This document shows, piece after piece, positions 21,944 to 29,293 of a stretch of DNA of 29,293 nucleotides. The DNA is taken from contig DATFAS010000041.1 in NCBI GenBank assembly GCA_035254305.1, forward strand, positions 1 to 29,293. The letters run 5' to 3'. This stretch comes from DATFAS01 sp035254305 (GTDB lineage: Bacteria; Bacillota; Bacilli; Aneurinibacillales; RAOX-1). The translations under genes and the position numbers were made by a program. Every line of letters begins with the position of its first letter. Position 1 is the first letter of the stretch. The notes below the pieces were generated by a model. It saw only the letters and a program-made list of their open reading frames with translations, made no database searches and was not told the origin of the DNA.

Positions 21944-22043
21944 TAGGCTAGGATTTAGCAAATATGATATTATGTAAATATTAGAATGGCAGAATAGCTA
22001 TTGAAAATTTGATAGAGTAAATAGGTTAAAGGAGAAACAAGAA

Positions 22044-23018
22044 ATGCGGATAGGAAGGAATATTTTGCCCTCTCTTCGTCCACTCTTTTTGGCGGGTTTG
22101 TTTTTTTTAGGTACAGGGCAGGTATATGCACAGACACAGACATTGCAGGAATCCCCAATTAGTTTAACGGTAAATAACCAGCCTCTTTCATTTGAGCATC
22201 AACCAATGATAAAGAATAATTCTACGCTTGTTCCCTTACGGGCTATTTTTGAAGCATTGGGTGCACAAGTGGATTGGGATTCATCCACACAGACGGTTAC
22301 AGCGAAAAAGGACAATACCACTATCCAGATTACCATTGGTAAAGAGGTAGCTTATAAGAATAAACAAGAGATGCCGTTATTGGCTCCAGGGATGATTGTT
22401 GATGGGGTGACTATGGTGCCAACGCGCTTTGTTGCTGAATCATTAGGAGCTAATGTGAATTGGGACCCAACTGCAAGATCCATTTCTGTTAATTTGCCGA
22501 AATCACAAAATGAAAATTACATAACACATACTGAAATTCAAGGGGATTCTGTTAAGAAACCAGAAGAGCTGTATGCTTTTGCGGCAAAGTATAATCCACA
22601 ATTTCCTAAAGAATTGGCCGATTTATACATAACAATCGGACAGGAATATCATATCCGTGGGGATATCGCTTTTATGCAGATGTGCAAGGAGACAAATTTC
22701 TTTCGTTTTGGTGGAGATGTACTACCTGGGCAGAATAATATGGCAGGAATTGGCGCAACGGGTGGCGGTCAGAAGGGTAATCAGTTTTCAAGCTTAAAGG
22801 ATGGGGTAAGTGCCCATATTCAACATCTTTATGCCTATGCAACGAAGGCTCCAATCCCGAAATCAGAACCATTGCTTGATCCACGATTTCAATATGTGAA
22901 GCGTGGGATTGCTTCCACATGGGAGCAATTAGGTGGTAAGTGGGCCGTTTCTAATCATTATGGGGAGGAAATTGTATCTTTATATCATAAAATGGATAAC
23001 TCAGTAAAAATGAGCTAA
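22044..23018 (+). CDS. Secreted copper-amine-oxidase-domain / glucosaminidase (GH73) protein
   Basis: The 324-residue exported protein has a signal peptide (residues 1-29, cleavage after VYA). A copper amine oxidase N-terminal domain follows (about 37-150), with its two typical repeats LVPLRAIFEALGAQVDWD and MVPTRFVAESLGANVNWD. A glucosaminidase domain follows (about 173-320) with MQMCKETNFF holding the probable catalytic Glu216 and NNMAGIGATGGGQKGNQF. The CAO N-terminal domain is thought to bind wall or other surfaces; the GH73 part cleaves the glycan strand of peptidoglycan after N-acetylglucosamine. The likely role is wall turnover or cell separation. AAAGGAG precedes the ATG by 11 bp. It is monocistronic, followed by a hairpin-rich 3' region and a terminator at 23111. 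Confidence 0.88.
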   Translation: MRIGRNILPSLRPLFLAGLFFLGTGQVYAQTQTLQESPISLTVNNQPLSFEHQPMIKNNSTLVPLRAIFEALGAQVDWDSSTQTVTAKKDNTTIQITIGKEVAYKNKQEMPLLAPGMIVDGVTMVPTRFVAESLGANVNWDPTARSISVNLPKSQNENYITHTEIQGDSVKKPEELYAFAAKYNPQFPKELADLYITIGQEYHIRGDIAFMQMCKETNFFRFGGDVLPGQNNMAGIGATGGGQKGNQFSSLKDGVSAHIQHLYAYATKAPIPKSEPLLDPRFQYVKRGIASTWEQLGGKWAVSNHYGEEIVSLYHKMDNSVKMS

Positions 23019-23024
23019 GTAAGG

Positions 23025-23063
23025 AATTTGTAACATTCCTGTAATGTTATTGTTACACAAATT
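23025..23063. repeat. Nested inverted repeats after the glucosaminidase gene
   Basis: AATTTGTAACA (23025-23035) is mirrored by TGTTAC plus ACAAATT (23051-23063), with an inner AACATT/AATGTT hairpin that is mutually exclusive with it. There is no U tract, so it is not a terminator by itself. Confidence 0.35.
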
Positions 23064-23110
23064 TTATCTTGGCATGTTATTTTATCAGTAACAAGAAAAA
23101 ACCCCTTGGA

Positions 23111-23139
23111 GGCCTGTTTTTTAAACAGGTCATTTTTTT
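23111..23139 (+). terminator. Rho-independent terminator
   Basis: GGCCTGTTT (23111-23119) pairs with AAACAGGTC (23123-23131) with one G-U, loop TTT, then a run of T. Confidence 0.8.
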
Positions 23140-23157
23140 ATGCCTTAATAGAACAAA

Positions 23158-23180
23158 ATAGCTACCGTTTAGGTAGCTAT
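23158..23180 (-). terminator. Rho-independent terminator overlapping a stop codon
   Basis: ATAGCTACC and GGTAGCTAT form a perfect 9-bp stem with a 5-base loop. On the minus strand TTTTGTTC follows. The first arm (23180-23172) contains the TAG stop of the lipoprotein gene at 23179-23177. Confidence 0.75.
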
Positions 23181-23635
23181 CTAATTTCATGAGATAAGGC
23201 ATCTAATGCCTGTTTGAGTTCCATATTCTGAGCAGCAAGGGAATCCTTGTCCAAAGTACTTTTGGATAGCTCATTTGTAACAGATGAAATCCTTCGATCT
23301 ACCTGATCGAATTGCACAGGGTGTTTCTCTTTGAAAAAATTAGCTAAAGGATGCCAGGCTTTATCAAGGTCTACCACTGTAGCTTTGATTTGTTCTGGCT
23401 TATTTTCTTTTAATTCTTCAGTTAAATGATTAGATAAAGACAATAATTTGGCTACTCCAGTAACCTGCCTATCAAAGGTTATTTCATCATTTTTAATTTC
23501 TTCTGCTTCTTGCTGTAGCTTTTGTTGATCGATAGCAGTATTGTTGGAAGACTCCGTTTGTTTGTTCGTACTGCATCCCATTGATAATAGGCTCGCTGAA
23601 AATAATAGGGTAACTAGTATGATCAATAATTTCAT
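23177..23635 (-). CDS. Small helical lipoprotein, 152 residues
   Basis: The signal peptide ends in a clear lipobox LSMGC (Cys21), so the mature protein should be tethered to the outer face of the membrane. The rest is charged and almost wholly helical, with coiled-coil character (IDQQKLQQEAEEIKNDEITF and AAQNMELKQALDAL). There are no further cysteines and no catalytic motif. GGGAGGG lies 6 bp before the ATG. An AGGAGG a little further upstream precedes a mini-frame ATG GGA GGG AAA AAA TGA that overlaps the start codon. The family is not recognised. It is divergent from topB. Confidence 0.75.
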   Translation of the reverse strand: MKLLIILVTLLFSASLLSMGCSTNKQTESSNNTAIDQQKLQQEAEEIKNDEITFDRQVTGVAKLLSLSNHLTEELKENKPEQIKATVVDLDKAWHPLANFFKEKHPVQFDQVDRRISSVTNELSKSTLDKDSLAAQNMELKQALDALSHEIR

Positions 23636-23776
23636 TTTTTCCCTCCCATGCTAATCATACCTCCTCGTAGCTCCATTGAAAACGAAAAAAATCACAGGGT
23701 CAGTCGCGTTTCAATTGTTTTTATAGGTTGAACTTGTGTAAGATGAAGAATGAAACCTGTATAGAAGGAGAAAGTC

Positions 23777-25900
23777 ATGAAATCGTTAATATTAGCTGAG
23801 AAGCCAAGTGTTGGCAAGGAAATTGCACGTGTTCTTGGTTGTAAGCAGCAACATAAACATTATTATGAAGGAAATCAATATGTTGTAACCTGGGCTTTAG
23901 GTCATCTGGTGACATTAGCCGAGCCAGAGGAATATGCGGATAAATATAAAACATGGAAACTAGAAGATTTACCGATTCTTCCTTCATATATGAAGTTAAA
24001 GGTTATGAAGGAGACCTCTCACCAATTCCGTGCCATCTCCGAATTATCAAAACGGGCGGACCTTGGAGAGCTGATCATTGCAACAGATGCGGGGCGAGAA
24101 GGAGAGCTAGTGGCACGCTGGATTATGGAAATGGTGAGGTGGAAGAAACCGTTTAAACGACTCTGGATTTCGTCACAGACTGATCAAGCGATTCGGAGTG
24201 GGTTTGCCCAATTGAAAGAGGGAAGTAATTACAATCCTCTCTATGAATCAGCTGCTTGTCGTGCACAAGCAGATTGGCTAATTGGCTTGAATGTGACCAG
24301 AGCTCTGACAAGTAAATACAATGCACAGCTTTCTGCGGGTCGAGTGCAAACTCCGACATTAAGTATGCTAGTGGACCGGGAGAAATCGATTCGAAGTTTT
24401 ACACCAGAACCTTATTGGAATGTTCGATTGGATTTAGGTGGGTTTCATGCATTGTGGCGGTCTGTAGCTGGAGATACCCGTATTCTAAATGAAGAGCAGG
24501 GTGTTTCGATTCGAAATAAGGTGATTGATAAGAATGGTGAAGTTTCCTCTGTGCAAATTAAGGAAAAATTGGAGCCACATCCTCTTGCCTATGATTTAAC
24601 AGAACTACAGCGCGATGCCAATCGTAAGTATGGATTTTCGGCTAAACATACGTCGAATGTCCTTCAGAAGCTATACGAAAGGCATAAGCTTGTAACGTAT
24701 CCCCGAACAGATTCTAGGTATTTGACAACGGATATGGTTCCTACGTTTCAGTATCGTTTAAAAGGAATGTCAGTGGGGCCCTATTCAAGCCTAATTCGAT
24801 CGCTTCCTAAGGGGAAACTTCCGATATCTAAACGGGTAATAGATGATAGTAAGGTGACAGATCACCATGCCATTATTCCAACAGAAGAACCATTACTATT
24901 AAGTCAATTAGATTCTGATGAGAAGAAGCTTTATGATTTAATTGCTCGTCGATTTATTTCACTATTCTATCCTCCCTATCGCTTTGATGAAGTCCAATTA
25001 ATCATTGAAGTAGCAGAAGAGGCCTTTCATGCGAAAGGCCATGTTGTAAAAGAACAGGGATGGAAAGCCGTCTATTCGATGCAAAAAGGCGTGGCAGAAA
25101 TAGAGGATGATGTGCAGGCAGAGTCACTCCCAGTATTGAAGAAAGGCGACAAGGTTTCCATCAAAAAAGTGGACCTTCAAAAAAGGTTGACTGAACCTCC
25201 CTCTCAATTTAATGAAGCAGAGTTGTTGGGTGGGATGGAGAAGCATAATTTAGGAACACCAGCGACACGGGCAGATATTATCGAGAAGCTATTGCAGACT
25301 GAAACGATTGAACGGCGTGGAAATCGATTGCACCCTACAGCTAAGGGGATGCAGCTTATTGGGTTAGTGGCAAGTGAATTGCGGACTCCGGAAATGACAG
25401 CGAAATGGGAGCTTGAATTAGAAAGCATCGCCCATGGAAAAGGAAATTCCAAGAAGTTCCTCAATGATATTCGTGATCAAACGAAATCCCTTGTAGATGA
25501 AATTGCAGGCAGCAAAGTCAATTATAAGCCACATAACTTAACGGGGTCTAAATGCCCAGAATGTGGAGAATTTTTGGTTGAACGAAAAGGGAAGAAAGGC
25601 AAGATGCTTGTCTGTAACAATCGTGAATGCACGTACCGTCGAGCAGCCGAAAATCAATTTATTAATAAGCGTTGTCCTCAGTGCCATAAGAAAATGGAAT
25701 TAAGAACGGGTAAGGCTGGTAAATATGTGCACTGTAGGCCTTGTAATGTGATTGAAATGTTAGATGGAGAGCAACGCAAGGCAAGGGCAAATAAACACCA
25801 GGAAAGACGATTACTAGATAAGTATAAGGCAAAAGAAGAGACAACAAACAGCTTAGGGGATGCTCTTATGGCTGCAATTAAACAACAAGATCATGACTAA
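23777..25900 (+). CDS. topB: DNA topoisomerase III
   Basis: This type IA topoisomerase has 707 residues, close to the 727 of the B. subtilis enzyme. It relaxes or decatenates DNA by single-strand passage. The TOPRIM domain has ILAEKPS (5-11) and ATDAGREGE (102-110) with the Mg-binding acidic residues. The catalytic Tyr308 lies in TYPRTDSRYL, preceded by LQRDANRKYGFSAKHT. LGTPATRADIIEKL is the conserved domain III segment. Two C-terminal zinc-ribbon-like repeats follow: CPECGEFL with CNNRECTYRR, and CPQCHKKM with CRPC (about 590-655), then a basic tail. AGAAGGAG lies 8 bp before the ATG. It is monocistronic. Confidence 0.95.
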   Translation: MKSLILAEKPSVGKEIARVLGCKQQHKHYYEGNQYVVTWALGHLVTLAEPEEYADKYKTWKLEDLPILPSYMKLKVMKETSHQFRAISELSKRADLGELIIATDAGREGELVARWIMEMVRWKKPFKRLWISSQTDQAIRSGFAQLKEGSNYNPLYESAACRAQADWLIGLNVTRALTSKYNAQLSAGRVQTPTLSMLVDREKSIRSFTPEPYWNVRLDLGGFHALWRSVAGDTRILNEEQGVSIRNKVIDKNGEVSSVQIKEKLEPHPLAYDLTELQRDANRKYGFSAKHTSNVLQKLYERHKLVTYPRTDSRYLTTDMVPTFQYRLKGMSVGPYSSLIRSLPKGKLPISKRVIDDSKVTDHHAIIPTEEPLLLSQLDSDEKKLYDLIARRFISLFYPPYRFDEVQLIIEVAEEAFHAKGHVVKEQGWKAVYSMQKGVAEIEDDVQAESLPVLKKGDKVSIKKVDLQKRLTEPPSQFNEAELLGGMEKHNLGTPATRADIIEKLLQTETIERRGNRLHPTAKGMQLIGLVASELRTPEMTAKWELELESIAHGKGNSKKFLNDIRDQTKSLVDEIAGSKVNYKPHNLTGSKCPECGEFLVERKGKKGKMLVCNNRECTYRRAAENQFINKRCPQCHKKMELRTGKAGKYVHCRPCNVIEMLDGEQRKARANKHQERRLLDKYKAKEETTNSLGDALMAAIKQQDHD

Positions 25901-25912
25901 GACGCAAAAAAG

Positions 25913-25948
25913 AGTAATGCGCTAATAATTAGCTGCTTGCTTTTTTTC
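25913..25948. terminator. Bidirectional terminator
   Basis: A 14-nt arm (25913-25926) pairs with 25928-25941, interrupted by a 3-base internal mismatch. TTTTTTT follows on the plus strand and TCTTTTTTG on the minus strand, serving topB and the convergent small gene. Confidence 0.75.
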
Positions 25949-26224
25949 CTATGGGCAGATATGCGGAATTTCTAGCTTCGGTGTTTTACATTTAGGACAA
26001 ACCTTTCCTTCTGCAATCAGCCTATCAAGCTCTTTTCGGTTTTTCTCCAATCGATCCTGTACTTCTTCTGTGTAGACATTTGTCAGTTCATCAAAGCAGG
26101 GGAAGCAAAGGTAGTAAAATTCTTTTTTCTCACCGAGATGACTGACAAAACCCCAACTATCTAATTCAAAGGCACTATATTTGTCAGCTCTTGGAATTCC
26201 ACATTTGTCACAAAGGTGATCCAT
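25949..26224 (-). CDS. Small zinc-cluster protein, about 91 residues
   Basis: The protein has three CxxC pairs: CDKC near residue 5, CFPC near 41 and CPKC near 76, plus a final HICP. The spacing suggests one or two structural zinc sites of rubredoxin-knuckle type. Between them lies a charged helix (RLEKNRKELDRLIAEG). AAAGGAG lies 7 bp before ATG 26224; ATG 26227 directly before it is possible. There is no signal peptide. The family is not recognised. It is transcribed toward topB and shares its terminator. Confidence 0.7.
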   Translation of the reverse strand: MDHLCDKCGIPRADKYSAFELDSWGFVSHLGEKKEFYYLCFPCFDELTNVYTEEVQDRLEKNRKELDRLIAEGKVCPKCKTPKLEIPHICP

Positions 26225-26284
26225 CATCCTTCTCCTTTCTTCATTAATTATTTGGTAGATAGTATAACATTTAGTTGAGGATTT

Positions 26285-26301
26285 CGTTCAGAATTTGAAC
26301 G
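26285..26301. repeat. 17-bp near-perfect palindrome
   Basis: CGTTCAGAATTTGAACG, with seven of eight symmetric positions pairing exactly and the other as G-T. It lies midway between the small zinc-cluster gene and the chemoreceptor gene and looks like a dimeric regulator site. The half-site order is opposite to the Bacillus LexA box. Confidence 0.45.
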
Positions 26302-26415
26302 GAAATTAGATCTATTATCTGTTGGAATTTAAGAGGGTGATTTCTCTTATTATTTTGACCATGTGGGATATTTATGTATCGATAAGAATGTGTACATCCA
26401 AAAATATCCAGAAAT

Positions 26416-26443
26416 TTGTCACATTTATCATATTGTGTTTAAT
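26416..26443 (+). promoter_or_regulatory. Candidate sigma-A promoter of the chemoreceptor gene
   Basis: TTGTCA at 26416-26421, 16 bp, TTTAAT at 26438-26443: five of six matches in each hexamer. I see no sigma-D motif (TAAA, 15 bp, GCCGATAT) upstream of this gene. Confidence 0.5.
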
Positions 26444-26524
26444 CTTCCACAAACGTATTCTTAGAAGTAATATCGGTCAACAAGTGTAAATACATAAGGA
26501 TTCGGAGTAGAAAGGGAGATTGCG

Positions 26525-28225
26525 ATGAGTTGGTCCATTCGAAAGAAATTATATTTAAGCTTTTTTCTAGTCCTTTTCTTGCTTGTTGCTCAGAGTGTGA
26601 TTGCTATTTGGAATATGGGGTTGATGGGAGAACAGTCGAAAGAGATTCAGGATGGATGGATGTATAAGAGTTTCCTTCTTGGTGATTTGAATGGTAATTT
26701 ATCTGATGTTGAACGGTTGGTATATAGCTATGTACTTGAGGATGAGGATCGGATTAGAAGCGACATCGAAAATAAGCTCAATGATAAAATTAAAAAAGTC
26801 CAGGACGGACGTACTATAGTTGGTCCTCTATTAGTTATGGATGAAGGTAAGGCTTCATTTATGGAGTTTGAAAAAAATTTTGATAGCTTTATTGCTGCTT
26901 TATCTGATATTCAAAAATTTGTTAATGCACATGAAACTGAAAAGGCAAGACAATTACTTAAGGAAATACATCCCAAATGGCAAATAGCTAGCCAATCCAT
27001 AGTTAAATTGATTGAATTGACTAAAAAGGGATCAGACCAGGCTACCTCAACCTCGATTCATTTGTTTGAATCAAGCAGAACAACAGTAATTGTTATTGGG
27101 ATTCTTGCAATTAGTGCAGCAATGGGTATCTCTTGGTACGTTTCTTCTATAATTGCTGGTCCAATGATGCTCTTGGCGAAACGAGCAGAGCAAATTGCAA
27201 GTGGTGATTTAACAGCAGATGCAATTCAAGTTAAGAATCGTGATGAAATTGGGCAAGTAGCTCATAGTTTTAACGAAATGGCTGTGAATCTTCGCAAAAT
27301 GATTAGTAAGGTTGGTTTTAGTGCTGAACAATTGGCCACTTCGGCAGAGGAGTTGTCAGCAAGTGCAGAGCAAACAGGTAGGGCTACAGAACAGATTACA
27401 GTTTCAATCCAAGAAGTAGCTCAAGGATCAGAAAAGCAAGTGGCAAGTTCTTCAGAAGCAACGATAGTTATCACTGAAATATCAAAAGGTATGGATCAAG
27501 TTGCGGTATCTATTCAAAATGTTGCGGATTCCACTGCAGAAGCGAATCAAAAGGCTGTTCAAGGTAATTCAATGGTAATAAAGACTGTGGAACAGATGGA
27601 CACTGCACAATCGAGAGTTAATTCTACAGCAGAGGTTGTTAATCTATTAGGTGAAAAATCGAAAAAAATCGATCAAATCGTAGCTCTTATCACTCAAATA
27701 TCGAACCAAACAAATCTATTGGCCTTAAATGCGGCGATTGAGGCTGCGCGAGCTGGGGAGCATGGACGAGGATTTGCCGTGGTGGCAGATGAGGTACGGA
27801 AATTAGCTGAACAATCTACGAACGCAGCTGCAGAGATCAGTGAAATTATTCATGAAATTCAAATAGAAGCAGATCGAGCAGTCATCTCAATGAACGATGG
27901 TACACAGGCGGTTAAGGACGGAATCCTACTGGTTCACCAATCTGGTACAGCTTTTAAAGATATAGCAGAGGTAATTGGGATCGTTTCGGCGCAATCCCAA
28001 GAGGTTTCAGCTATTGTGGACCAAGTAACTGCTGGTACGCAAAATATGGTAAATATGATGGAAAATGTATCAAATATTTCGGTGCAAACAGGTGGGAATA
28101 CACAAAGTGTGGCAGCTGCGGCAGAAGAACAAAATGCCTCTATGGAAGAGGTTTCTGCTTCTGCACAATCTTTATCACGGCTTGCGGAGGATTTAAAGGC
28201 TGTGGTTGGAACATTTAAGTATTGA
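26525..28225 (+). CDS. Methyl-accepting chemotaxis protein
   Basis: This is a transmembrane chemoreceptor of 566 residues. TM1 spans about residues 9-28 and a helical sensory domain about 30-185 (four-helix-bundle type). TM2 spans about 187-207, followed by a HAMP linker (about 208-262, GPMMLLAKRAEQIASGDLT) and the cytoplasmic signalling domain. The conserved hairpin tip that contacts CheA and CheW is present (NQTNLLALNAAIEAARAGE, then RGFAVVADEVRKLAEQS). The C terminus ends LKAVVGTFKY, with no CheR-binding pentapeptide. The ligand is unknown. AAAGGGAG precedes the ATG by about 9 bp. It is monocistronic, with an adjacent terminator; no other chemotaxis gene is in the window. Confidence 0.95.
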   Translation: MSWSIRKKLYLSFFLVLFLLVAQSVIAIWNMGLMGEQSKEIQDGWMYKSFLLGDLNGNLSDVERLVYSYVLEDEDRIRSDIENKLNDKIKKVQDGRTIVGPLLVMDEGKASFMEFEKNFDSFIAALSDIQKFVNAHETEKARQLLKEIHPKWQIASQSIVKLIELTKKGSDQATSTSIHLFESSRTTVIVIGILAISAAMGISWYVSSIIAGPMMLLAKRAEQIASGDLTADAIQVKNRDEIGQVAHSFNEMAVNLRKMISKVGFSAEQLATSAEELSASAEQTGRATEQITVSIQEVAQGSEKQVASSSEATIVITEISKGMDQVAVSIQNVADSTAEANQKAVQGNSMVIKTVEQMDTAQSRVNSTAEVVNLLGEKSKKIDQIVALITQISNQTNLLALNAAIEAARAGEHGRGFAVVADEVRKLAEQSTNAAAEISEIIHEIQIEADRAVISMNDGTQAVKDGILLVHQSGTAFKDIAEVIGIVSAQSQEVSAIVDQVTAGTQNMVNMMENVSNISVQTGGNTQSVAAAAEEQNASMEEVSASAQSLSRLAEDLKAVVGTFKY

Positions 28226-28262
28226 GAATGAATAGATGAAAGTCTATTCATTCTTTCTTTTT
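28225..28262 (+). terminator. Rho-independent terminator after the chemoreceptor gene
   Basis: AGAATGAATAGA and TCTATTCATTCT form a perfect 12-bp stem with a 6-base loop, followed by TTCTTTTT. The stem begins at the base of the stop codon. Confidence 0.9.
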
Positions 28263-28293
28263 AAGAAATTGAATGTTTGTGGGTTTTTAGGTT

Positions 28294-28316
28294 GGGACCA
28301 ACCAGACAGTTGGCCC
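28294..28316. repeat. GC-rich hairpin between converging genes
   Basis: GGGACCAAC pairs with GTTGGCCC with one bulged A. A rival pairing GGTTGG/CCAACC overlaps it. Neither strand has a U tract after it, so it is at best a weak terminator for yojF. Confidence 0.4.
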
Positions 28317-28335
28317 GTCCCTAGTTTATGAATCC

Positions 28336-28683
28336 TTAAGAAAATGGATGACGGCTTAGTTCTAAAGCTACAGCCAATCGGCCTTCTAGGTCGTGGCCCG
28401 ATAGGAGAAGTTGTCCCGCTTCGTTAATTTCCCAATGTGTTATGCCCTCCGCATAAACCCAACCATTCTCCATTTTTAGACCTACCCGATAAGGGCCGTT
28501 TCCAGTAATTTTTCCGAGAAGGAATTGAATCTGTGCATTTCGAATATAGGCTCCTGAATTCAAAATTTTATCGTTATCTCGAGCAGCATAGGCCCCTTGG
28601 GTTGTTTCAAGATGAATATACACCGGTTGTTTCGAAAACTGATTCAAATAAGCCTGAACTTGATCAACAAGAATTAGTTGCAT
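28336..28683 (-). CDS. yojF: YojF family protein (DUF1806)
   Basis: The 115-residue protein shows the YojF pattern: PVYIHLETTQGAYAA (20-34), AYIRNAQIQFLLGKITGNGP (45-64), YRVGLKMENGWVYAEGITHW (65-84) and the C-terminal AVALELSRHPF. It is a small cytoplasmic beta-rich protein. In B. subtilis yojF lies next to bshB2 (yojG), a deacetylase of bacillithiol synthesis, so a link to bacillithiol is suspected. Here the neighbours are a chemoreceptor and a universal stress protein, and no BshB2-like gene is visible. GGAGG lies 6 bp before the ATG. The molecular function of YojF is not established. Confidence 0.85.
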   Translation of the reverse strand: MQLILVDQVQAYLNQFSKQPVYIHLETTQGAYAARDNDKILNSGAYIRNAQIQFLLGKITGNGPYRVGLKMENGWVYAEGITHWEINEAGQLLLSGHDLEGRLAVALELSRHPFS

Positions 28684-28718
28684 GTCTACCCTCCGATTCG
28701 TTTATATTTCACCTTTTC

Positions 28719-28724
28719 ATTATA
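28719..28724 (-). promoter_or_regulatory. Candidate sigma-A -10 element of yojF
   Basis: TATAAT on the minus strand, 36 bases before the yojF ATG. The -35 position (TTCCCT) is poor. Confidence 0.4.
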
Positions 28725-28867
28725 CAATACACTTTTAGCATAGGGAAAAAAGAGAACAAGGAAAGTATGACTGAAGCTGTGATGTTTCTAACATTACTTT
28801 TCATGTAACTAGTGATAAAATAAAATTAGGAATAATAGATTAATAGAATAATCTGTGAGGTGATCGT

Positions 28868-29293
28868 ATGTTTTCAAAGATTCTAGTTGCATATGATGGA
28901 TCTGATTTAGCTAAAAAAGCATTGAATACAGCCATTCAACTCTCTAAACTAAACCCTTCTTCAACCGTTGATATCATTCATGTTTATCAATATACTTATT
29001 TCGTTGTAGGGGACGGTGTATTTACTCCAAGTGTAGCTGAATCTATGGATTGCATAAAGCGCGCTGAAGCAGTTGCCGATGAAGCAAGAGCTTTATTGTC
29101 TTCCGCATCGTGTGAAGGAAACGTGGTCATCAGAGAAGGATTAACAGCCAGAAGTATTATTGAATATGGTGAGGAATTGGGTTGTGATCTAATTGTTGTG
29201 GGAAGTCGTGGTCTTAGTGGATTTTCTGAGCTTGTTTTAGGAAGTGTTAGTCATAATATAGCTCAACACTCAAAGGTTCCGGTTTGGATTGTG
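28868..29293 (+). CDS. Universal stress protein (UspA family), 3' end outside window
   Basis: The frame opens at ATG 28868 behind GAGGTG and runs off the window after 142 codons without a stop. It begins FSKILVAYDGSDLAKKAL, with the typical first strand and Asp. It contains CDLIVVGSRGLSGFSELVLG, the ATP-binding Usp motif (G-2x-G-9x-G-S), and ends at HSKVPVWIV, which is normally within a few residues of the C terminus. It is therefore nearly complete. Usp proteins of this type bind ATP and are induced in starvation or stress; the specific role is unknown. No clear promoter was found. Confidence 0.92.
   Translation, partial: MFSKILVAYDGSDLAKKALNTAIQLSKLNPSSTVDIIHVYQYTYFVVGDGVFTPSVAESMDCIKRAEAVADEARALLSSASCEGNVVIREGLTARSIIEYGEELGCDLIVVGSRGLSGFSELVLGSVSHNIAQHSKVPVWIV

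Noticed and set aside
1..29293. Mobile element, phage, CRISPR array or defence island
   Set aside because: No transposase, integrase, terminal inverted repeats, tRNA attachment site, spaced repeats or nuclease clusters were found. The gene content is core Bacillales type.

Overview
The window looks like ordinary chromosome of an endospore-forming, AT-rich Firmicute of the order Bacillales. Direct signs are an alpha/beta-type small acid-soluble spore protein, a Tgl-type spore coat transglutaminase, YojF-, YugN- and YkoP-like proteins, strong AGGAGG-type ribosome binding sites, GTG/TTG starts and many Rho-independent terminators. The aspartase closely resembles the Bacillus enzyme. I cannot fix the genus. 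I see no rRNA, tRNA, CRISPR array, insertion sequence, phage gene or defence island.

Layout. 1-2225: a partial unknown gene running off the left edge, a divergent subtilisin-like protease with a short C terminus, and two small unknown genes, the first behind a textbook sigma-K promoter. 2293-6143: thiM (thiazole salvage), an Nramp metal transporter and, on the minus strand, aspartase. 6375-13466: envelope and sporulation-type genes: two different CE4 polysaccharide deacetylases, a small Cys/Arg/His/Tyr-rich coat-like protein behind a second perfect sigma-K promoter, a YdjM-like membrane hydrolase, a DUF2238-like membrane protein, a secreted metallophosphoesterase, a YugN-like protein, two small unknowns and a YkoP-like protein. 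13604-18275: a membrane-anchored endonuclease/exonuclease/phosphatase-fold protein that seems to start at CTG, the SASP gene with a sigma-G-like promoter, a small protein with two DnaJ-like CxxCxGxG motifs, a family-4 glycosyltransferase behind a third perfect sigma-K promoter, an FAD-linked D-lactate/glycolate-type oxidase and a GNAT acetyltransferase. 18453-21943: a His-rich membrane protein, tgl, a 614-bp gene-free stretch with RNA-like structure and a strong sigma-A promoter, a nitronate-monooxygenase-family enzyme and an acidic Tyr-rich 55-residue protein. 22044-29293: a secreted copper-amine-oxidase-domain/glucosaminidase protein, a lipoprotein, topoisomerase III, a small zinc-cluster protein, a chemoreceptor, YojF and the start of a universal stress protein gene.

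How the genes fit together. The most coherent theme is late sporulation. Three genes of unknown or only generic function (1479-1874, 7202-7432, 15088-16191) each carry a sigma-K promoter with AC, a 17-bp spacer and CATAnnnTA, all exact matches. Tgl, which cross-links coat proteins through Lys and Gln, lies in the same window, so new coat structural proteins, their cross-linker and a coat or crust glycosyltransferase may be present together. This is the best candidate for something undescribed, but it is a set of scattered single genes and not a clustered operon. The other noteworthy signals are non-coding: two hairpin-plus-U-tract terminators on the minus strand with no gene ahead of them, and repeated CGAAAAAGGG motifs in predicted hairpin loops between tgl and the next gene.
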